Notes under the pieces: generated by a model
Seen by the model: the letters and a program-made list of their open reading frames with translations, nothing else
Told to the model about the DNA's origin: nothing
Databases searched by the model: none
Source: Rahnella woolbedingensis
GTDB lineage: Bacteria; Pseudomonadota; Gammaproteobacteria; Enterobacterales; Enterobacteriaceae
Direction: 5' to 3'
NCBI RefSeq assembly: GCF_003602095.1
Contig: NZ_RAHH01000006.1
Coordinates: forward strand, 1 to 64,000
DNA length: 64,000 nucleotides
Translations under genes and position numbers: made by a program
Shown: positions 10,008 to 18,392 of the stretch, one piece after another
Numbering within the stretch: the first letter of the stretch is position 1
Layout: the number at the start of each line of letters is the position of its first letter

Positions 10008-10031
10008 AACCTGCCTGCGGACAGGCAGGTT
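10008..10031 (-). other. Perfect 10-bp hairpin between pspA and pspB
   Basis: AACCTGCCTG and CAGGCAGGTT flank a 4-base loop directly after the pspA stop. There is no T-run, so it is more likely an mRNA-stabilising or processing hairpin, or a leaky terminator. It could explain a higher pspA than pspBC output. Confidence 0.7.
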
Positions 10032-10043
10032 TGATGGCAAACA

Positions 10044-10715
10044 TTACGCGTCCTGATTGCCGTTCATTTTAGCTTTCAGGGCAGCAATTTGTGCGCTGAT
10101 TTCATCGTCGGCTTTCAGCTCGGCGAACTGCTGATCCAGCGATTTCTTTTTACCAATGCTGACGCTTTCTGCTTCCGCTTCCATATGATCGATGCGGCGT
10201 TCGAACTGCTCAAAACGCGCCATCGCTTCATCAATTTTACCGCTGTCGAGCTGACGGCGAACGTCACGCGAAGAGGCTGCGGCCTGATGGCGTAAAGTCA
10301 GCGCCTGCTGACGCGCACGGGTTTCGGTCAGTTTGCTTTCCAGCTCGCCAATTTCTGACTTCATGCGATCCAGCGTTTCTTCTACCACGGTCACTTCGTT
10401 TTTCAGCGTGGTAACCAGCTCGGACAGTTTTTGCTTTTCGATCAGCGCCGCACGGGCCAGATCGTCTTTATCTTTACGCAGCGCCAGTTCGGCTTTGTCC
10501 TGCCATTCAGCCTGCTGGGATTCGCCCTGATCGATACGGCGGATAAGCTGTTTCTTTTCTGCCAGCGCACGGGCGGAAGTCGAACGCAACTCCACCAGCG
10601 TGTCTTCCATTTCCTGAATCATCAGACGTACCAGTTTCTGCGGATCTTCAGCTTTATCCAGCAACGTATTGATGTTGGCGTTAATGATGTCAGCGAAGCG
10701 AGAAAAAATACCCAT
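10044..10715 (-). CDS. pspA: Phage shock protein A
   Basis: 223-residue PspA/IM30 protein, almost wholly alpha-helical coiled coil, beginning [16 protein letters not shown] with the amphipathic membrane-binding helix. PspA inhibits the activator PspF in unstressed cells and, as an ESCRT-III-like oligomer, stabilises damaged inner membrane. First gene of pspABCD-ycjXF. Control is by the sigma-54 promoter upstream and the divergent pspF. Confidence 0.98.
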   Translation of the reverse strand: MGIFSRFADIINANINTLLDKAEDPQKLVRLMIQEMEDTLVELRSTSARALAEKKQLIRRIDQGESQQAEWQDKAELALRKDKDDLARAALIEKQKLSELVTTLKNEVTVVEETLDRMKSEIGELESKLTETRARQQALTLRHQAAASSRDVRRQLDSGKIDEAMARFEQFERRIDHMEAEAESVSIGKKKSLDQQFAELKADDEISAQIAALKAKMNGNQDA

Positions 10716-10806
10716 AATCGAAATTCCTCTTAGATTTTGTTGAGTCTCCGGCCAATCAGATACCGGTTAAAGCAGCAGGAAATTTTATTCCGCTGCGATA
10801 AACCTA

Positions 10807-10824
10807 TATCAGGATCCGTGCCAA
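10807..10824 (-). promoter_or_regulatory. Sigma-54 promoter of the psp operon
   Basis: Minus-strand TGGCACG (-24 element, 10823-10817) followed at sigma-54 spacing by a CTGA-type -12 region. The -24 half fits the consensus exactly; the -12 half is weak, as it is in the known E. coli psp promoter. The AT-rich 10830-10930 stretch leaves room for IHF and PspF sites. Confidence 0.75.
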
Positions 10825-10947
10825 CTTTTTAAAATCATTATCTTCATGAATAAATTGAAGTTTTTATTTTTGCATCTGCTATGCTTATTTTTCGAGATGA
10901 TTATTTTCACTAAGAGTTAGTGTGTTTCACCACACAAGGAAAGCCAA

Positions 10948-11955
10948 ATGACGGATAACACAGATAATTTGCTCGGTGAGGCCAATGCCTTTATTGAAGT
11001 ACTGGAACAGGTCTCGCAGCTGGCGAAACTGAACAAACCCGTTCTGGTGACCGGCGAACGCGGCAGCGGTAAAGAACTGATCGCGCATCGCCTGCATTAT
11101 CTGTCACCCCGCTGGCAGGGGCCGTTCATTTCACTTAACTGTGCGGCGCTCAACGAGAATCTGCTGGATTCCGAGCTGTTCGGCCATGAAGCAGGTGCGT
11201 TTACCGGCGCGCAGAAACGCCATCTCGGGCGCTTTGAACGTGCGGACGGTGGCACGTTATTTCTCGATGAACTGGCGACGGCGCCAATGCTGGTGCAGGA
11301 AAAATTGCTGCGCGTGATTGAATACGGGCACCTTGAACGCGTCGGTGGCAGTCAGCCGCTGCAGGTGGATGTACGGCTGGTGTGTGCGACAAACGATGAT
11401 TTACCGCAGCTGGCGGCAGAAGGAAAATTTCGCGCCGACCTGCTGGACCGCCTGGCGTTTGATGTCGTGCAACTGCCACCGCTGCGCGAGCGCCAGCAGG
11501 ACATCATGTTACTGGCCGAGCATTTCGCCATTCAGATGTGCCGCGAACTTTCGCTGCCATTATTTCCCGGATTTACGGAGCATGCCCGCGAAACCCTGCT
11601 GGCCTACCGCTGGCCGGGCAATATCCGCGAGCTGAAAAATGTCGTCGAACGCTCGATGTATCGCCACGGCACCAGTGATTTTCCGCTCGATAATATTATC
11701 CTGAATCCGTTTGCGCAGCGCACTGCTGCCGCAGAAACGACGGATATCAGCAAGCCAGAAAATCTGCCGACGCTGCCGCTGGATCTCAAACAATGGGTGA
11801 CGGAGCAGGAAAAGAATCTCATTGAACAGGCGTTACGGCAGGCGCGGTTTAATCAACGCAAGGCGGCCGAGCTGCTGAATGTGACTTATCATCAGTTACG
11901 CGGGATGTTGAAGAAACACGCAATACAGGTGAATTCGCAGGAAGTCGCTGAATAA
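10948..11955 (+). CDS. pspF: PspF, sigma-54-dependent activator of the psp operon
   Basis: 335-residue AAA+ enhancer-binding protein without a regulatory N-terminal domain. Walker A GERGSGKE is near residue 36, the sigma-54 contact loop GAFTGA near 84 and Walker B GTLFLDE near 105. A Fis-type helix-turn-helix is at the C-terminus (NQRKAAELLNVTYHQLRGML). It is divergent from pspA and is expected to autoregulate from the shared region. Its ATPase is held off by PspA until membrane stress. Confidence 0.98.
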   Translation: MTDNTDNLLGEANAFIEVLEQVSQLAKLNKPVLVTGERGSGKELIAHRLHYLSPRWQGPFISLNCAALNENLLDSELFGHEAGAFTGAQKRHLGRFERADGGTLFLDELATAPMLVQEKLLRVIEYGHLERVGGSQPLQVDVRLVCATNDDLPQLAAEGKFRADLLDRLAFDVVQLPPLRERQQDIMLLAEHFAIQMCRELSLPLFPGFTEHARETLLAYRWPGNIRELKNVVERSMYRHGTSDFPLDNIILNPFAQRTAAAETTDISKPENLPTLPLDLKQWVTEQEKNLIEQALRQARFNQRKAAELLNVTYHQLRGMLKKHAIQVNSQEVAE

Positions 11956-11960
11956 CAGGC

Positions 11961-12066
11961 AAAAAAAAGCCAGCACCCGAGCTGGCTAAGTAATACTGGA
12001 AGCAATGTGAGCAATGTCGTACCTCGCGAAAAACGTCCCTGGCGGGCCGCCTCTCGTCCGGTTAAA
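11961..12066 (-). ncRNA. ryhB: RyhB iron-responsive small RNA
   Basis: The minus strand carries the conserved RyhB core: GACATTGCTCACATTGC, then TTCCAGTATTACTTAGCC, then a terminator hairpin AGCCAGC / GCTGGCT and a run of eight T. This is nearly identical to the E. coli RNA. RyhB acts with Hfq to repress iron-using proteins when iron is scarce. The 5' end is estimated from a TATTAT -10 box at 12078-12073; the 5' leader differs from E. coli. It lies between pspF and sapA and is antisense to both intergenic flanks. Confidence 0.95.
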
Positions 12067-12070
12067 TGAA

Positions 12071-12123
12071 TGATAATAGTTCTCAGTATCGTCTGTAAAG
12101 CATTTTGTTGAGAATATTTCTCA
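12071..12123. promoter_or_regulatory. ryhB promoter with two Fur-box-like palindromes
   Basis: TGATAATAGTTCTCA (12071-12085) matches the 7-1-7 Fur consensus at 12 of 14 informative positions and covers the putative ryhB -10 box. TGAGAATATTTCTCA (12109-12123) is a perfect palindrome matching at 11 of 14. A TTTACA -35-like element (minus strand) sits between them. Fur-iron repression of ryhB is established in enterobacteria. The outer box could also affect sapA on the other strand. Confidence 0.75.
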
Positions 12124-12319
12124 TTACCACAATGACGTTATGGCTACTTATTGAACACCCTTAAGGTTGTTGTGGACGCCAGTTTTTGTTTTTCTCAGGC
12201 CGTTCAGGACAGTTTTTGCGCGAAGTGCCGCAGGATCGCTGGCTGTTTTGTGCAATGGATTGGGGTACCTCGCAGAGTACGGTACACTTAGGCTATTGCA
12301 CCTTAACTTTGAAGCCTTT

Positions 12320-14002
12320 ATGCGTCGTCTAACTTTGTGGATGCTTTTACTGAGCGGCCTGTCCACAGCAGTTTTTGCTGAGACTGCCCCAACACACCCC
12401 GGCCCGACCGCAGTCTCTGCGCCGGTGAAAGATATTCGCCAGAGCGGCTTTGTCTATTGCGTTAATGGCATGGTCAATACGTTTAACCCGCAAAAGGCCA
12501 GCAGCGGGCTGATTATCGACACACTTGCCGCGCAGTTATACGACCGGTTGCTGGACGTTGACCCTTATACGTATCGTCTTATCCCCGAACTGGCGCAAAG
12601 CTGGGAAGTGCTGGATGAAGGCGCGACCTACCGTTTCCATCTGCGCAAAGATGTGCCTTTCCAGAAAACCAGCTGGTTTTCACCTTCGCGCAAAATGAAC
12701 GCTGACGACGTGGTGTTCAGTTTCCAGCGCATCGTGGATCCGAATAATCATTATCACGCGGTGAACGGTGAGGAATATCCGTATTTCGACAGCCTGCAAT
12801 TTGCCCGTACAGTGAAAAGCATCAAAAAACTCGACGATTATACCGTCGAATTCCGTCTCAATAATCCTGACGCCTCATTCCTCTGGCATCTCGCCACGCA
12901 CTACGCACCGGTGCTTTCGGCTGAATATGCAGCGAATCTGACCCAGGCCGGTAATGAAGAGGAAATTGACCGTCAGCCAGTGGGAACAGGTCCGTTCCAG
13001 CTGGGCGAATACCGCACCGGTCAGTATGTGCGTCTGGCACGTAACGGACAATACTGGAAAGGCACCCCGCGCATGGCGCAGATAGTGATTGATATGGGCG
13101 TCGGCGGCACCGGGCGCTTGTCCAAATTACTGACCGGCGAGTGTGATGTACTGGCTTATCCGGCGGCCAGTCAGCTGTCGATTTTGCGCGAAGATCCGCG
13201 CCTGCGCCTCTCTCTGCGTCCGGGGATGAACGTCGCTTATCTGGCGTTCAATACCAATAAAGCGCCGCTCAACGATCCGCGTATTCGTCAGGTCGTTGCG
13301 CTGTCTATCAATAATCAGCGCCTGATGCAGTCGATTTATTACGGCACCGCTGAAACCGCTGCGTCTATTTTGCCTCGTGCGTCATGGGCGTATGACAGCA
13401 ACGCGCAGGTCACGGAATATAATCCCGATAAAGCCAGAAAGATTTTAAAAGATCTGGGACAGGAAAAGCTCAATCTGCATTTGTGGGTACCGACGGCGTC
13501 GCAATCATTCAACCCGAGCCCGCTGAAAACCGCAGAACTGATCCAGGCAGATTTAGCCCAGGTCGGGATTAAAGTGACTATTGTTCCGGTCGAAGGACGT
13601 TTTCAGGAAGCGAAGCTGATGGAAATGAATCATGACCTGACGCTCACAGGCTGGTCAACGGACAGCAATGACCCGGACAGTTTCTTCCGTCCGATGCTCA
13701 GTTGTGCAGCGCTTCATTCGCAGACCAACTATGCTCACTGGTGTGATCCGGCATTTGACGAACTGCTCCGTCAGGGGCTTTTGTCACAGCAACTTTCGCA
13801 ACGTATTGAGTTTTATCAACAGGCGCAAAAAATCCTGGAGAAGGAGCTGCCGGTGTTGCCGCTGGCCTCTTCCCTGCGACTTCAGGCTTATCGTTACGAC
13901 ATCAAAGGGCTGGTACTGAGCCCGTTTGGTAACTCGTCGTTTGCCGGCGTCTTCCGCGAGGATGACAAAAGCCGTGATGATGAAGGAAGGAAAGCCCCAT
14001 GA
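12320..14002 (+). CDS. sapA: SapA, periplasmic peptide-binding protein
   Basis: 560-residue solute-binding protein of the DppA/OppA family for the SapABCDF transporter, which is linked to antimicrobial-peptide resistance (and haem/peptide uptake in some species). The ATG at 12320 is chosen, not the upstream in-frame ATG at 12167, because it opens a clean signal peptide ([20 protein letters not shown], cleavage before Glu21). A mature SBP_bac_5 domain follows, with motifs such as [11 protein letters not shown] near residue 50. It overlaps sapB by four bases. First gene of the split operon. Confidence 0.96.
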   Translation: MRRLTLWMLLLSGLSTAVFAETAPTHPGPTAVSAPVKDIRQSGFVYCVNGMVNTFNPQKASSGLIIDTLAAQLYDRLLDVDPYTYRLIPELAQSWEVLDEGATYRFHLRKDVPFQKTSWFSPSRKMNADDVVFSFQRIVDPNNHYHAVNGEEYPYFDSLQFARTVKSIKKLDDYTVEFRLNNPDASFLWHLATHYAPVLSAEYAANLTQAGNEEEIDRQPVGTGPFQLGEYRTGQYVRLARNGQYWKGTPRMAQIVIDMGVGGTGRLSKLLTGECDVLAYPAASQLSILREDPRLRLSLRPGMNVAYLAFNTNKAPLNDPRIRQVVALSINNQRLMQSIYYGTAETAASILPRASWAYDSNAQVTEYNPDKARKILKDLGQEKLNLHLWVPTASQSFNPSPLKTAELIQADLAQVGIKVTIVPVEGRFQEAKLMEMNHDLTLTGWSTDSNDPDSFFRPMLSCAALHSQTNYAHWCDPAFDELLRQGLLSQQLSQRIEFYQQAQKILEKELPVLPLASSLRLQAYRYDIKGLVLSPFGNSSFAGVFREDDKSRDDEGRKAP

Positions 14003-14964
14003 TTATCTTCACGTTACGACGCATATTATTGCTGATAACCACATTGTTCTTTCTCAGCCTGGTGGCATTTAGCCTGAGCTATTTTACGCCCAACGCTCCG
14101 CTGCGCGGTGCATCGTTATGGGATGCCTACCGTTTCTATTTTTTAGGCATCTGCCAGTTTGACTTTGGCGTGTCGAGTATCAATGGCGAGAGTATTACTT
14201 ATCAGCTCAAAGCCGTATTCCCGGCAACGATGGAACTGTGCGTGCTGGCCTTTTCACTGGCCTTAATCGTTGGGATCCCACTGGGAATTCTGGCGGGCGT
14301 AATGCGCGGAAAATGGCCGGATGTCGCAATCAGCAGCCTTGCCCTGCTCGGGTTTTCCATTCCGGTATTCTGGCTGGCCGTGCTGCTGATGCTGTTCTTC
14401 TCAATGCAGCTCGGCTGGTTGCCGGTATCCGGTCGCCTTGATTTACTCTATCAGCTGAAAACTGTCACCGGCCTGACGCTGGTTGACGCGTGGCTGTCTG
14501 ATTCGCCTTATCGCCATGAAATGATCATGAGTGCCATCCACCATATGATTCTGCCGATTTCCGCGCTGGCCGTAGCGCCGACAACCGAAGTTATCCGCCT
14601 GATGCGTATTTCCACCGACGATGTGCTGGCGAAAAACTATGTCAAAGCCGCAGCGACGCGAGGATTGTCACGCTTTACTATCATCCGTCGTCACGTATTG
14701 CACAACGCGCTGCCGCCGGTCATTCCAAAGCTCGGCCTGCAATTTTCGACCATGCTAACGCTGGCGATGATTACCGAAGTGGTCTTTAACTGGCCGGGTG
14801 TTGGCCGCTGGCTCATTAATGCTATCCGCCAGCAGGATTACGCCGCGATTTCAGCAGGTGTGATGGTGGTCGGCTCGCTGGTGATTGTGGTTAACGTACT
14901 TTCAGACATTCTCGGTGCATTGATGAATCCATTGAAACATAAGGAATGGTATGCCCTTCGATAG
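13999..14964 (+). CDS. sapB: SapB, inner-membrane permease
   Basis: 321-residue ABC permease with six predicted membrane helices and the binding-protein-dependent transport motif near the C-terminal third ([19 protein letters not shown]). The last codons (Tyr-Ala-Leu-Arg) and the first two bases of the stop lie inside the 14-bp phage core; the stop is completed as TAG by prophage DNA. Joining the host flanks gives TAA in the unoccupied operon. SapB is therefore full length in the lysogen, but its normal overlap with sapC is lost. Confidence 0.96.
   Translation: MIIFTLRRILLLITTLFFLSLVAFSLSYFTPNAPLRGASLWDAYRFYFLGICQFDFGVSSINGESITYQLKAVFPATMELCVLAFSLALIVGIPLGILAGVMRGKWPDVAISSLALLGFSIPVFWLAVLLMLFFSMQLGWLPVSGRLDLLYQLKTVTGLTLVDAWLSDSPYRHEMIMSAIHHMILPISALAVAPTTEVIRLMRISTDDVLAKNYVKAAATRGLSRFTIIRRHVLHNALPPVIPKLGLQFSTMLTLAMITEVVFNWPGVGRWLINAIRQQDYAAISAGVMVVGSLVIVVNVLSDILGALMNPLKHKEWYALR
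14950..14963 (+). repeat. attL core (sapB side)
   Basis: Left copy of the 14-bp core TATGCCCTTCGATA. The flanking bases differ from those at attR on both sides, which defines the repeat exactly. It lies within the last codons of sapB. A TGTACAC element, possibly an integrase arm site, lies at 15050-15056. Confidence 0.95.
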
Positions 14965-15084
14965 GTGATGCCGTTACTGGATTAACATCAATTAAATCAG
15001 TAAATTAAAATACACATCAGGCTTAAATGAACATTAAAGCACACATTCATGTACACAGTGTGTTTGTGATTCCAGCATAATTCT

Positions 15085-15127
15085 TTGACCAATTCCTCAT
15101 GTAGATATACTGTATGCATACACAGTA
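15085..15127 (+). promoter_or_regulatory. LexA-controlled promoter of the prophage edge operon
   Basis: TACTGTATGCATACACAGTA (15108-15127) is a near-perfect LexA box with the invariant CTGT/ACAG arms. A TTGACC -35 element (15085-15090) and TATACT -10 (15106-15111, spacing 15) or TACTGT (spacing 17) place it over the promoter, so LexA should block RNA polymerase. Confidence 0.92.
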
Positions 15128-15134
15128 TATTTGC

Positions 15135-15419
15135 ATGAGCGATCATCATATGAAAAACCAAGACGAATTCGGTGGGATGCGTTTACTGACAGACTTTCAA
15201 GCAGCACACAGTGCTTTTGGTGAGTTTGTGCTTCTTAAATCCTCTTTCTCAGATACGCTTTCTGGCTTCCTCGATTTCAAAGCTGAGACATATCCAGACC
15301 AGCAAGTGATGATCCGACTCAGCGAAGCCAAAGCACTAATCTCTGAATTGCAAAAGCGTGTCCAATACATCGAGGCTGGGATCGAAGACGCCAGTACCAG
15401 TACCACTTTTTTAGAATGA
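15135..15419 (+). CDS. Small phage protein of unknown function, first gene of the LexA-controlled operon
   Basis: About 94 residues, not recognised. Mixed charged/hydrophobic sequence with helical heptads in the C-terminal half (SEAKALISELQKRVQYIEAG) that could form a coiled coil; no signal peptide or membrane segment. The longest-ORF ATG at 15114 lies inside the LexA box and would precede the likely transcript start, so 15135 or 15150 (beginning MKNQDEFGG) is preferred. Followed after one base by a DinI-like gene. Its place behind the LexA box suggests a damage-response role. Confidence 0.7.
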   Translation: MSDHHMKNQDEFGGMRLLTDFQAAHSAFGEFVLLKSSFSDTLSGFLDFKAETYPDQQVMIRLSEAKALISELQKRVQYIEAGIEDASTSTTFLE

Positions 15420-15420
15420 G

Positions 15421-15669
15421 GTGTTTATGTTTGTTGAGCTGATTTACGACAAAAGAAATATGGCCTGTGTGCCGAACGCCAACGCACTGATCCTGGCTGA
15501 ACTTACCAAGCGCGTACATGGCACCTTCCCTGATGCTGACGTGAAGGTTAAGCCAATGGTGACGCTAAGCAGTATCAACACGGACGCCAGCAAAGCGCAG
15601 AAAGCGATTCTGTCCGGAATAGTGGAAGAGATGTTTGATGATGCGAATGAATGGCTGGGAATCGAATGA
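15421..15669 (+). CDS. DinI-like protein (first copy)
   Basis: 82 residues resembling the DinI family, which binds RecA filaments and tunes LexA/repressor cleavage. Shared features: N-terminal strand FVELIYDKR, central LTKRVHGTFPDADVKVKPM, and acidic C-terminal helix EEMFDDANEWLGIE. The usual hydrophobic-acidic C-terminal face that touches RecA is present. Lies between the small unknown gene and a second, more typical DinI. Confidence 0.8.
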   Translation: MFMFVELIYDKRNMACVPNANALILAELTKRVHGTFPDADVKVKPMVTLSSINTDASKAQKAILSGIVEEMFDDANEWLGIE

Positions 15670-15678
15670 GGGGGTTTT

Positions 15679-15915
15679 ATGCACGTTGAATTGCTGATCG
15701 ATAAAACCAAGCAGCTGCCCGCCGGCGCGGTCGAGGCTTTCAAAGTTGAGTTTGAGCAAAGGCTGGAAAGAAATTACCCGGGCGCTACGTTCAGCGTTCG
15801 CCGAGCTGGTAGTGATGGGATGTCGGTGATGGGCGGTACGCCGCGTGACAAAGAAGTTATCGATGTGATGTTGCAGAATACGTGGGAAAGCGCGGATGAC
15901 TGGTTTCAACCTTAA
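15679..15915 (+). CDS. DinI family protein (second copy)
   Basis: 78 residues with the classic DinI plan: HVELLIDKTKQLPAGAVEAF at the start, a central FSVRR strand with GMSVMG, and the terminal ESADDWF motif also found in E. coli DinI. Third gene of the LexA-controlled operon, GGGGG ribosome-binding site upstream. Two DinI-type genes in tandem suggest that the prophage adjusts RecA activity once SOS begins. Confidence 0.93.
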   Translation: MHVELLIDKTKQLPAGAVEAFKVEFEQRLERNYPGATFSVRRAGSDGMSVMGGTPRDKEVIDVMLQNTWESADDWFQP

Positions 15916-16071
15916 CACCATACTTCAAACCACTGAGTAAAACCCCAGCATTTGTGAAGCAAAGAATCCGATCTATCATGTGGTTATGCCAATGAAATTA
16001 AATAATGGATATGTTCACATATTCTAGAAATTGCATAGCCGTTAGATAACAACAAGGATCATCTTTGCAGC

Positions 16072-16812
16072 ATGGATAATGAAGTAATGAAGGTGAAAGA
16101 GTTCATCAGGCGGATTCCTGAAGGGTCTACCCGTCCTTTTCTGTGCAAATGTGAAGATGAGCAACTTTATGTAATTAAAGGTAGGCCAAGTCTCCCACCA
16201 AAGCAGTTAATGGCAGAATGGATTGCGGGGTGTTTAGCTAAAGCGATGGGGTTATCTATCCCTGACTTCGAGATAGTAGAAATAGAGTCTGCATTAGTTG
16301 AATTTGTACCAGAACTCAAAGGTGAGTTGCAGCCAGGTTACGCATTTGCCACCAAATTTATACCAGGTGCTGGCTCTATTACATTTGGTCAGGCTCATTC
16401 TAAAGTTGAAATTCCGGCGCAAAAAAGAATTTATCTATTTGATAGATGGGTTAAAAATGCAGATAGAACGCTTTCTCCTCTGGGTGGAAATGTAAACATA
16501 ATCTTCGATTTTTATAACAATAGGCACTACCTCATTGATCATAACCTCGCCTTCGCCCATGATGAAGCTGATGACGATTTTGAGATGCATGTTTACGGCG
16601 CAAGACATAGAAATTGGCTGTTTGACATTGTTGACCAACAAGAATGTGAAGATGAACTTGCTGCAGCCAGAAGCGCATTACAGAACTCTTTAGCGAAAAT
16701 ACCTGAAGAGTGGTGCCTGGAACAACCTGAAGATAATGCCGAGTTTATTGCTTTCATCGAAGATACGCTTGATAAAGCAAATAGTGTTGATTTTTGGAGC
16801 AAAATAACATGA
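16072..16812 (+). CDS. HipA-like kinase-fold protein (HipA_2 type), prophage cargo
   Basis: 246 residues. Kinase-like motifs are visible: Lys36 in YVIKGR, a catalytic-loop-like KNADRT with Asp131, Asn140/Asn142 in GGNVN, and a metal-binding Asp156 in LIDHNL. This matches the HipA order (Asp-Arg...Asn...Asp) in a protein about half HipA's length. HipA proteins phosphorylate a cytosolic target and cause growth arrest; no HipB-like DNA-binding antitoxin is adjacent. The stop overlaps the next gene (ATGA), so the pair is co-translated. Codon use is more AT-rich than the late operon, and the genes sit at the tail-fibre/attL end where accessory genes are common. A toxin or anti-phage role is inference. 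Confidence 0.8.
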   Translation: MDNEVMKVKEFIRRIPEGSTRPFLCKCEDEQLYVIKGRPSLPPKQLMAEWIAGCLAKAMGLSIPDFEIVEIESALVEFVPELKGELQPGYAFATKFIPGAGSITFGQAHSKVEIPAQKRIYLFDRWVKNADRTLSPLGGNVNIIFDFYNNRHYLIDHNLAFAHDEADDDFEMHVYGARHRNWLFDIVDQQECEDELAAARSALQNSLAKIPEEWCLEQPEDNAEFIAFIEDTLDKANSVDFWSKIT

Positions 16813-17627
16813 ACACTCCATGCCTCTACAGCATTGTGAGATATGCACCTTATGCGGAAACTGAGGAATTCGCAAACATCGGTGTAGTCATGTGCTCGCC
16901 AAAAAAACGAACATTCCATTTTATGCTGACCCAGAGCAACGATGCTAGGATCAGCGCTTTCTTTAGAGACGACACTATTTTCCCTTTAGCAAAAGATGCT
17001 GTTGCTAGAGAGCTTCGTTTTGCTCAGGAGCAAAGTCACCATTTCCAGACCGACGAACAGCTAGCCAATTTCTTCAACTACTTGACCATGAGAAGGGAAT
17101 CAATTTTTCATTTCAGCTCTACGCGAGTTGTAATGGCGAACGATCCTGAAAAAGAGTTATTAAGAATTTATAATCAATTTGTGAATCACTCTGACTTCAG
17201 CAAGGAACGTAGAGAAGAAATCTTAGCCAAGGAGCTTCGTCGTCGGCTTAACACCTATGCTGAGCTAAGGGACTCTTTTAGGAAGGAAACTTTCGGGGGA
17301 GAGCTCACTCGTTTTACTATGCCATTTGTCGCGAAATCAGAAGAAGAAGTTCTCTGCGCTATCAAACCGCTGGCCTTTGTTCAGAGCCAGCCAGGTAAAA
17401 TGATGGAGCACTGTGATTCTTGGGTTTCACGCGTGACCAGAGCTGCTGCAGAGAATATCCTTTCTCTAAAAAATGTGCTGTTCACTATCGACGGACATAC
17501 AGCCCCTAACTCAATCGAGTCTAAGGCGATGGATGAAATTAGAAAAACCTTTGATAGACACCACATTGCTCACTTTAAGCATGATGATGAAAAATCGATC
17601 ATTGAATTTGCTAAAGCCTCCCTTTAA
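16809..17627 (+). CDS. DUF3037 family protein, partner of the HipA-like kinase
   Basis: 272 residues beginning MNTPCLYSIVRYAPYAETEEFANIGVV, which fits DUF3037 (a domain often found beside HipA-like kinase genes). The ATG at 16809 is chosen because GGAG lies nine bases upstream and it overlaps the kinase stop; a TTG at 16794 would also be in frame. The rest is charged and mostly helical, with no membrane segment and no clear catalytic motif. Biochemical function unknown. The coupled arrangement implies a two-component module. Confidence 0.8.
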   Translation: MNTPCLYSIVRYAPYAETEEFANIGVVMCSPKKRTFHFMLTQSNDARISAFFRDDTIFPLAKDAVARELRFAQEQSHHFQTDEQLANFFNYLTMRRESIFHFSSTRVVMANDPEKELLRIYNQFVNHSDFSKERREEILAKELRRRLNTYAELRDSFRKETFGGELTRFTMPFVAKSEEEVLCAIKPLAFVQSQPGKMMEHCDSWVSRVTRAAAENILSLKNVLFTIDGHTAPNSIESKAMDEIRKTFDRHHIAHFKHDDEKSIIEFAKASL

Positions 17628-17638
17628 TTTTGCTTAAC

Positions 17639-17661
17639 CCGGCCACCGAGCCGGTTTTTTT
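17639..17661 (+). terminator. Terminator of the kinase/DUF3037 pair
   Basis: CCGGC/GCCGG stem with a 6-base loop and seven T, 12 bases after the stop. Confidence 0.92.
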
Positions 17662-17964
17662 GTGCCTGAATCCCTATCCGGTCACCACCTGCCTGCCAGC
17701 ATAACTTATTAAGTTATAAGCCAAAGAATTAAAAACAACACGCTTTGCTCGCCAGCCGGTTACCGCCCCGATCCTTATTGATTTGAAAGTATCGAGGGAG
17801 TTTTTTTAACTACGAAACTAAAGATACTTAAGCCAAATTCATTTCCTGAGCTACTGTTAAAAAAGGAGTAATTCTCCTGTTCCGGACTAAATTTTTTGTG
17901 ATGATTCACTGCCCTCTTCCCGAGGGCTTTTTTACGTGAATAGGTTTCGGCTCAGGAAGGAGAG
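17662..17964. other. Gap between cargo genes and tail genes
   Basis: About 300 bases with no convincing gene. A second hairpin-T tract (GCCCTC/GAGGGC, 17912-17934, plus strand) and an imperfect GGAGTAATTCTCC hairpin near 17865 suggest remnants of a lost or moved gene. Confidence 0.5.
17912..17934 (+). terminator. Second plus-strand terminator before the convergent tail genes
   Basis: GCCCTC-TTCCC-GAGGGC followed by six T; protects the minus-strand late operon end from read-through. Confidence 0.85.
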
Positions 17965-18390
17965 TTATGAGGTCGGTGCGGAAGTCCAAGATATGTCCGG
18001 TGCTGCTGATGTATCTACGGCTTCAAGCTCATCCAGATAATCCAACCAAGCATTGTATTGCACCTTCTCTGCATCTTTTAGGCGCCCCATTGCGGCTTTG
18101 CCGGGCCACTGCTTGGAATTTATGTAATCATTGGCTTCACTAATTTTATTTTGTTTCTCATAGTTAGCCGCATTAACCATTTCTTCATGGGAAGCTGGTG
18201 CCGCCTCAACCCACGCAGGCAGGCCGTTGACATTCGACAAAACCTGACCAGAAGGCACGTCTCGAAATTTATAAAAATCTTCTTCGTTATATTCAAGAGC
18301 ACCGGTGAGATCCCATCCAGCGGAAATATAATCATCCTTGATTGACTCTGGTACAAATGTGCTGCTCGCTGGGAGCCATAGATAATTCAT
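17965..18390 (-). CDS. Tail fibre assembly protein
   Basis: 141 residues from the ATG at 18390 (MNYLWLPASSTFVPES); the longer ORF start lies inside the fibre gene and lacks homologous sequence. The C-terminal half (KQWPGKAAMGRLKDAE, then YNAWLDYLDELEAV) is typical of the Caudo_TAP chaperone family that helps fold and attach phage tail fibres. Last gene of the late operon, overlapping the 3' end of the fibre gene. Confidence 0.93.
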   Translation of the reverse strand: MNYLWLPASSTFVPESIKDDYISAGWDLTGALEYNEEDFYKFRDVPSGQVLSNVNGLPAWVEAAPASHEEMVNAANYEKQNKISEANDYINSKQWPGKAAMGRLKDAEKVQYNAWLDYLDELEAVDTSAAPDISWTSAPTS

Positions 18391-18392
18391 GA

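Noticed and set aside
12167-12319. Extended N-terminus of SapA
   Set aside because: The downstream ATG at 12320 opens a typical signal peptide; the upstream part lies near ryhB/Fur sites.
15045-15064. Second LexA box at the GTACACAGTGTGT palindrome
   Set aside because: The CTGT-N8-ACAG arms are absent; only the site at 15108-15127 qualifies.
14964-15084. tRNA or tmRNA attachment site at attL/attR
   Set aside because: No tRNA sequence; the repeated core lies in the sapB/sapC overlap.
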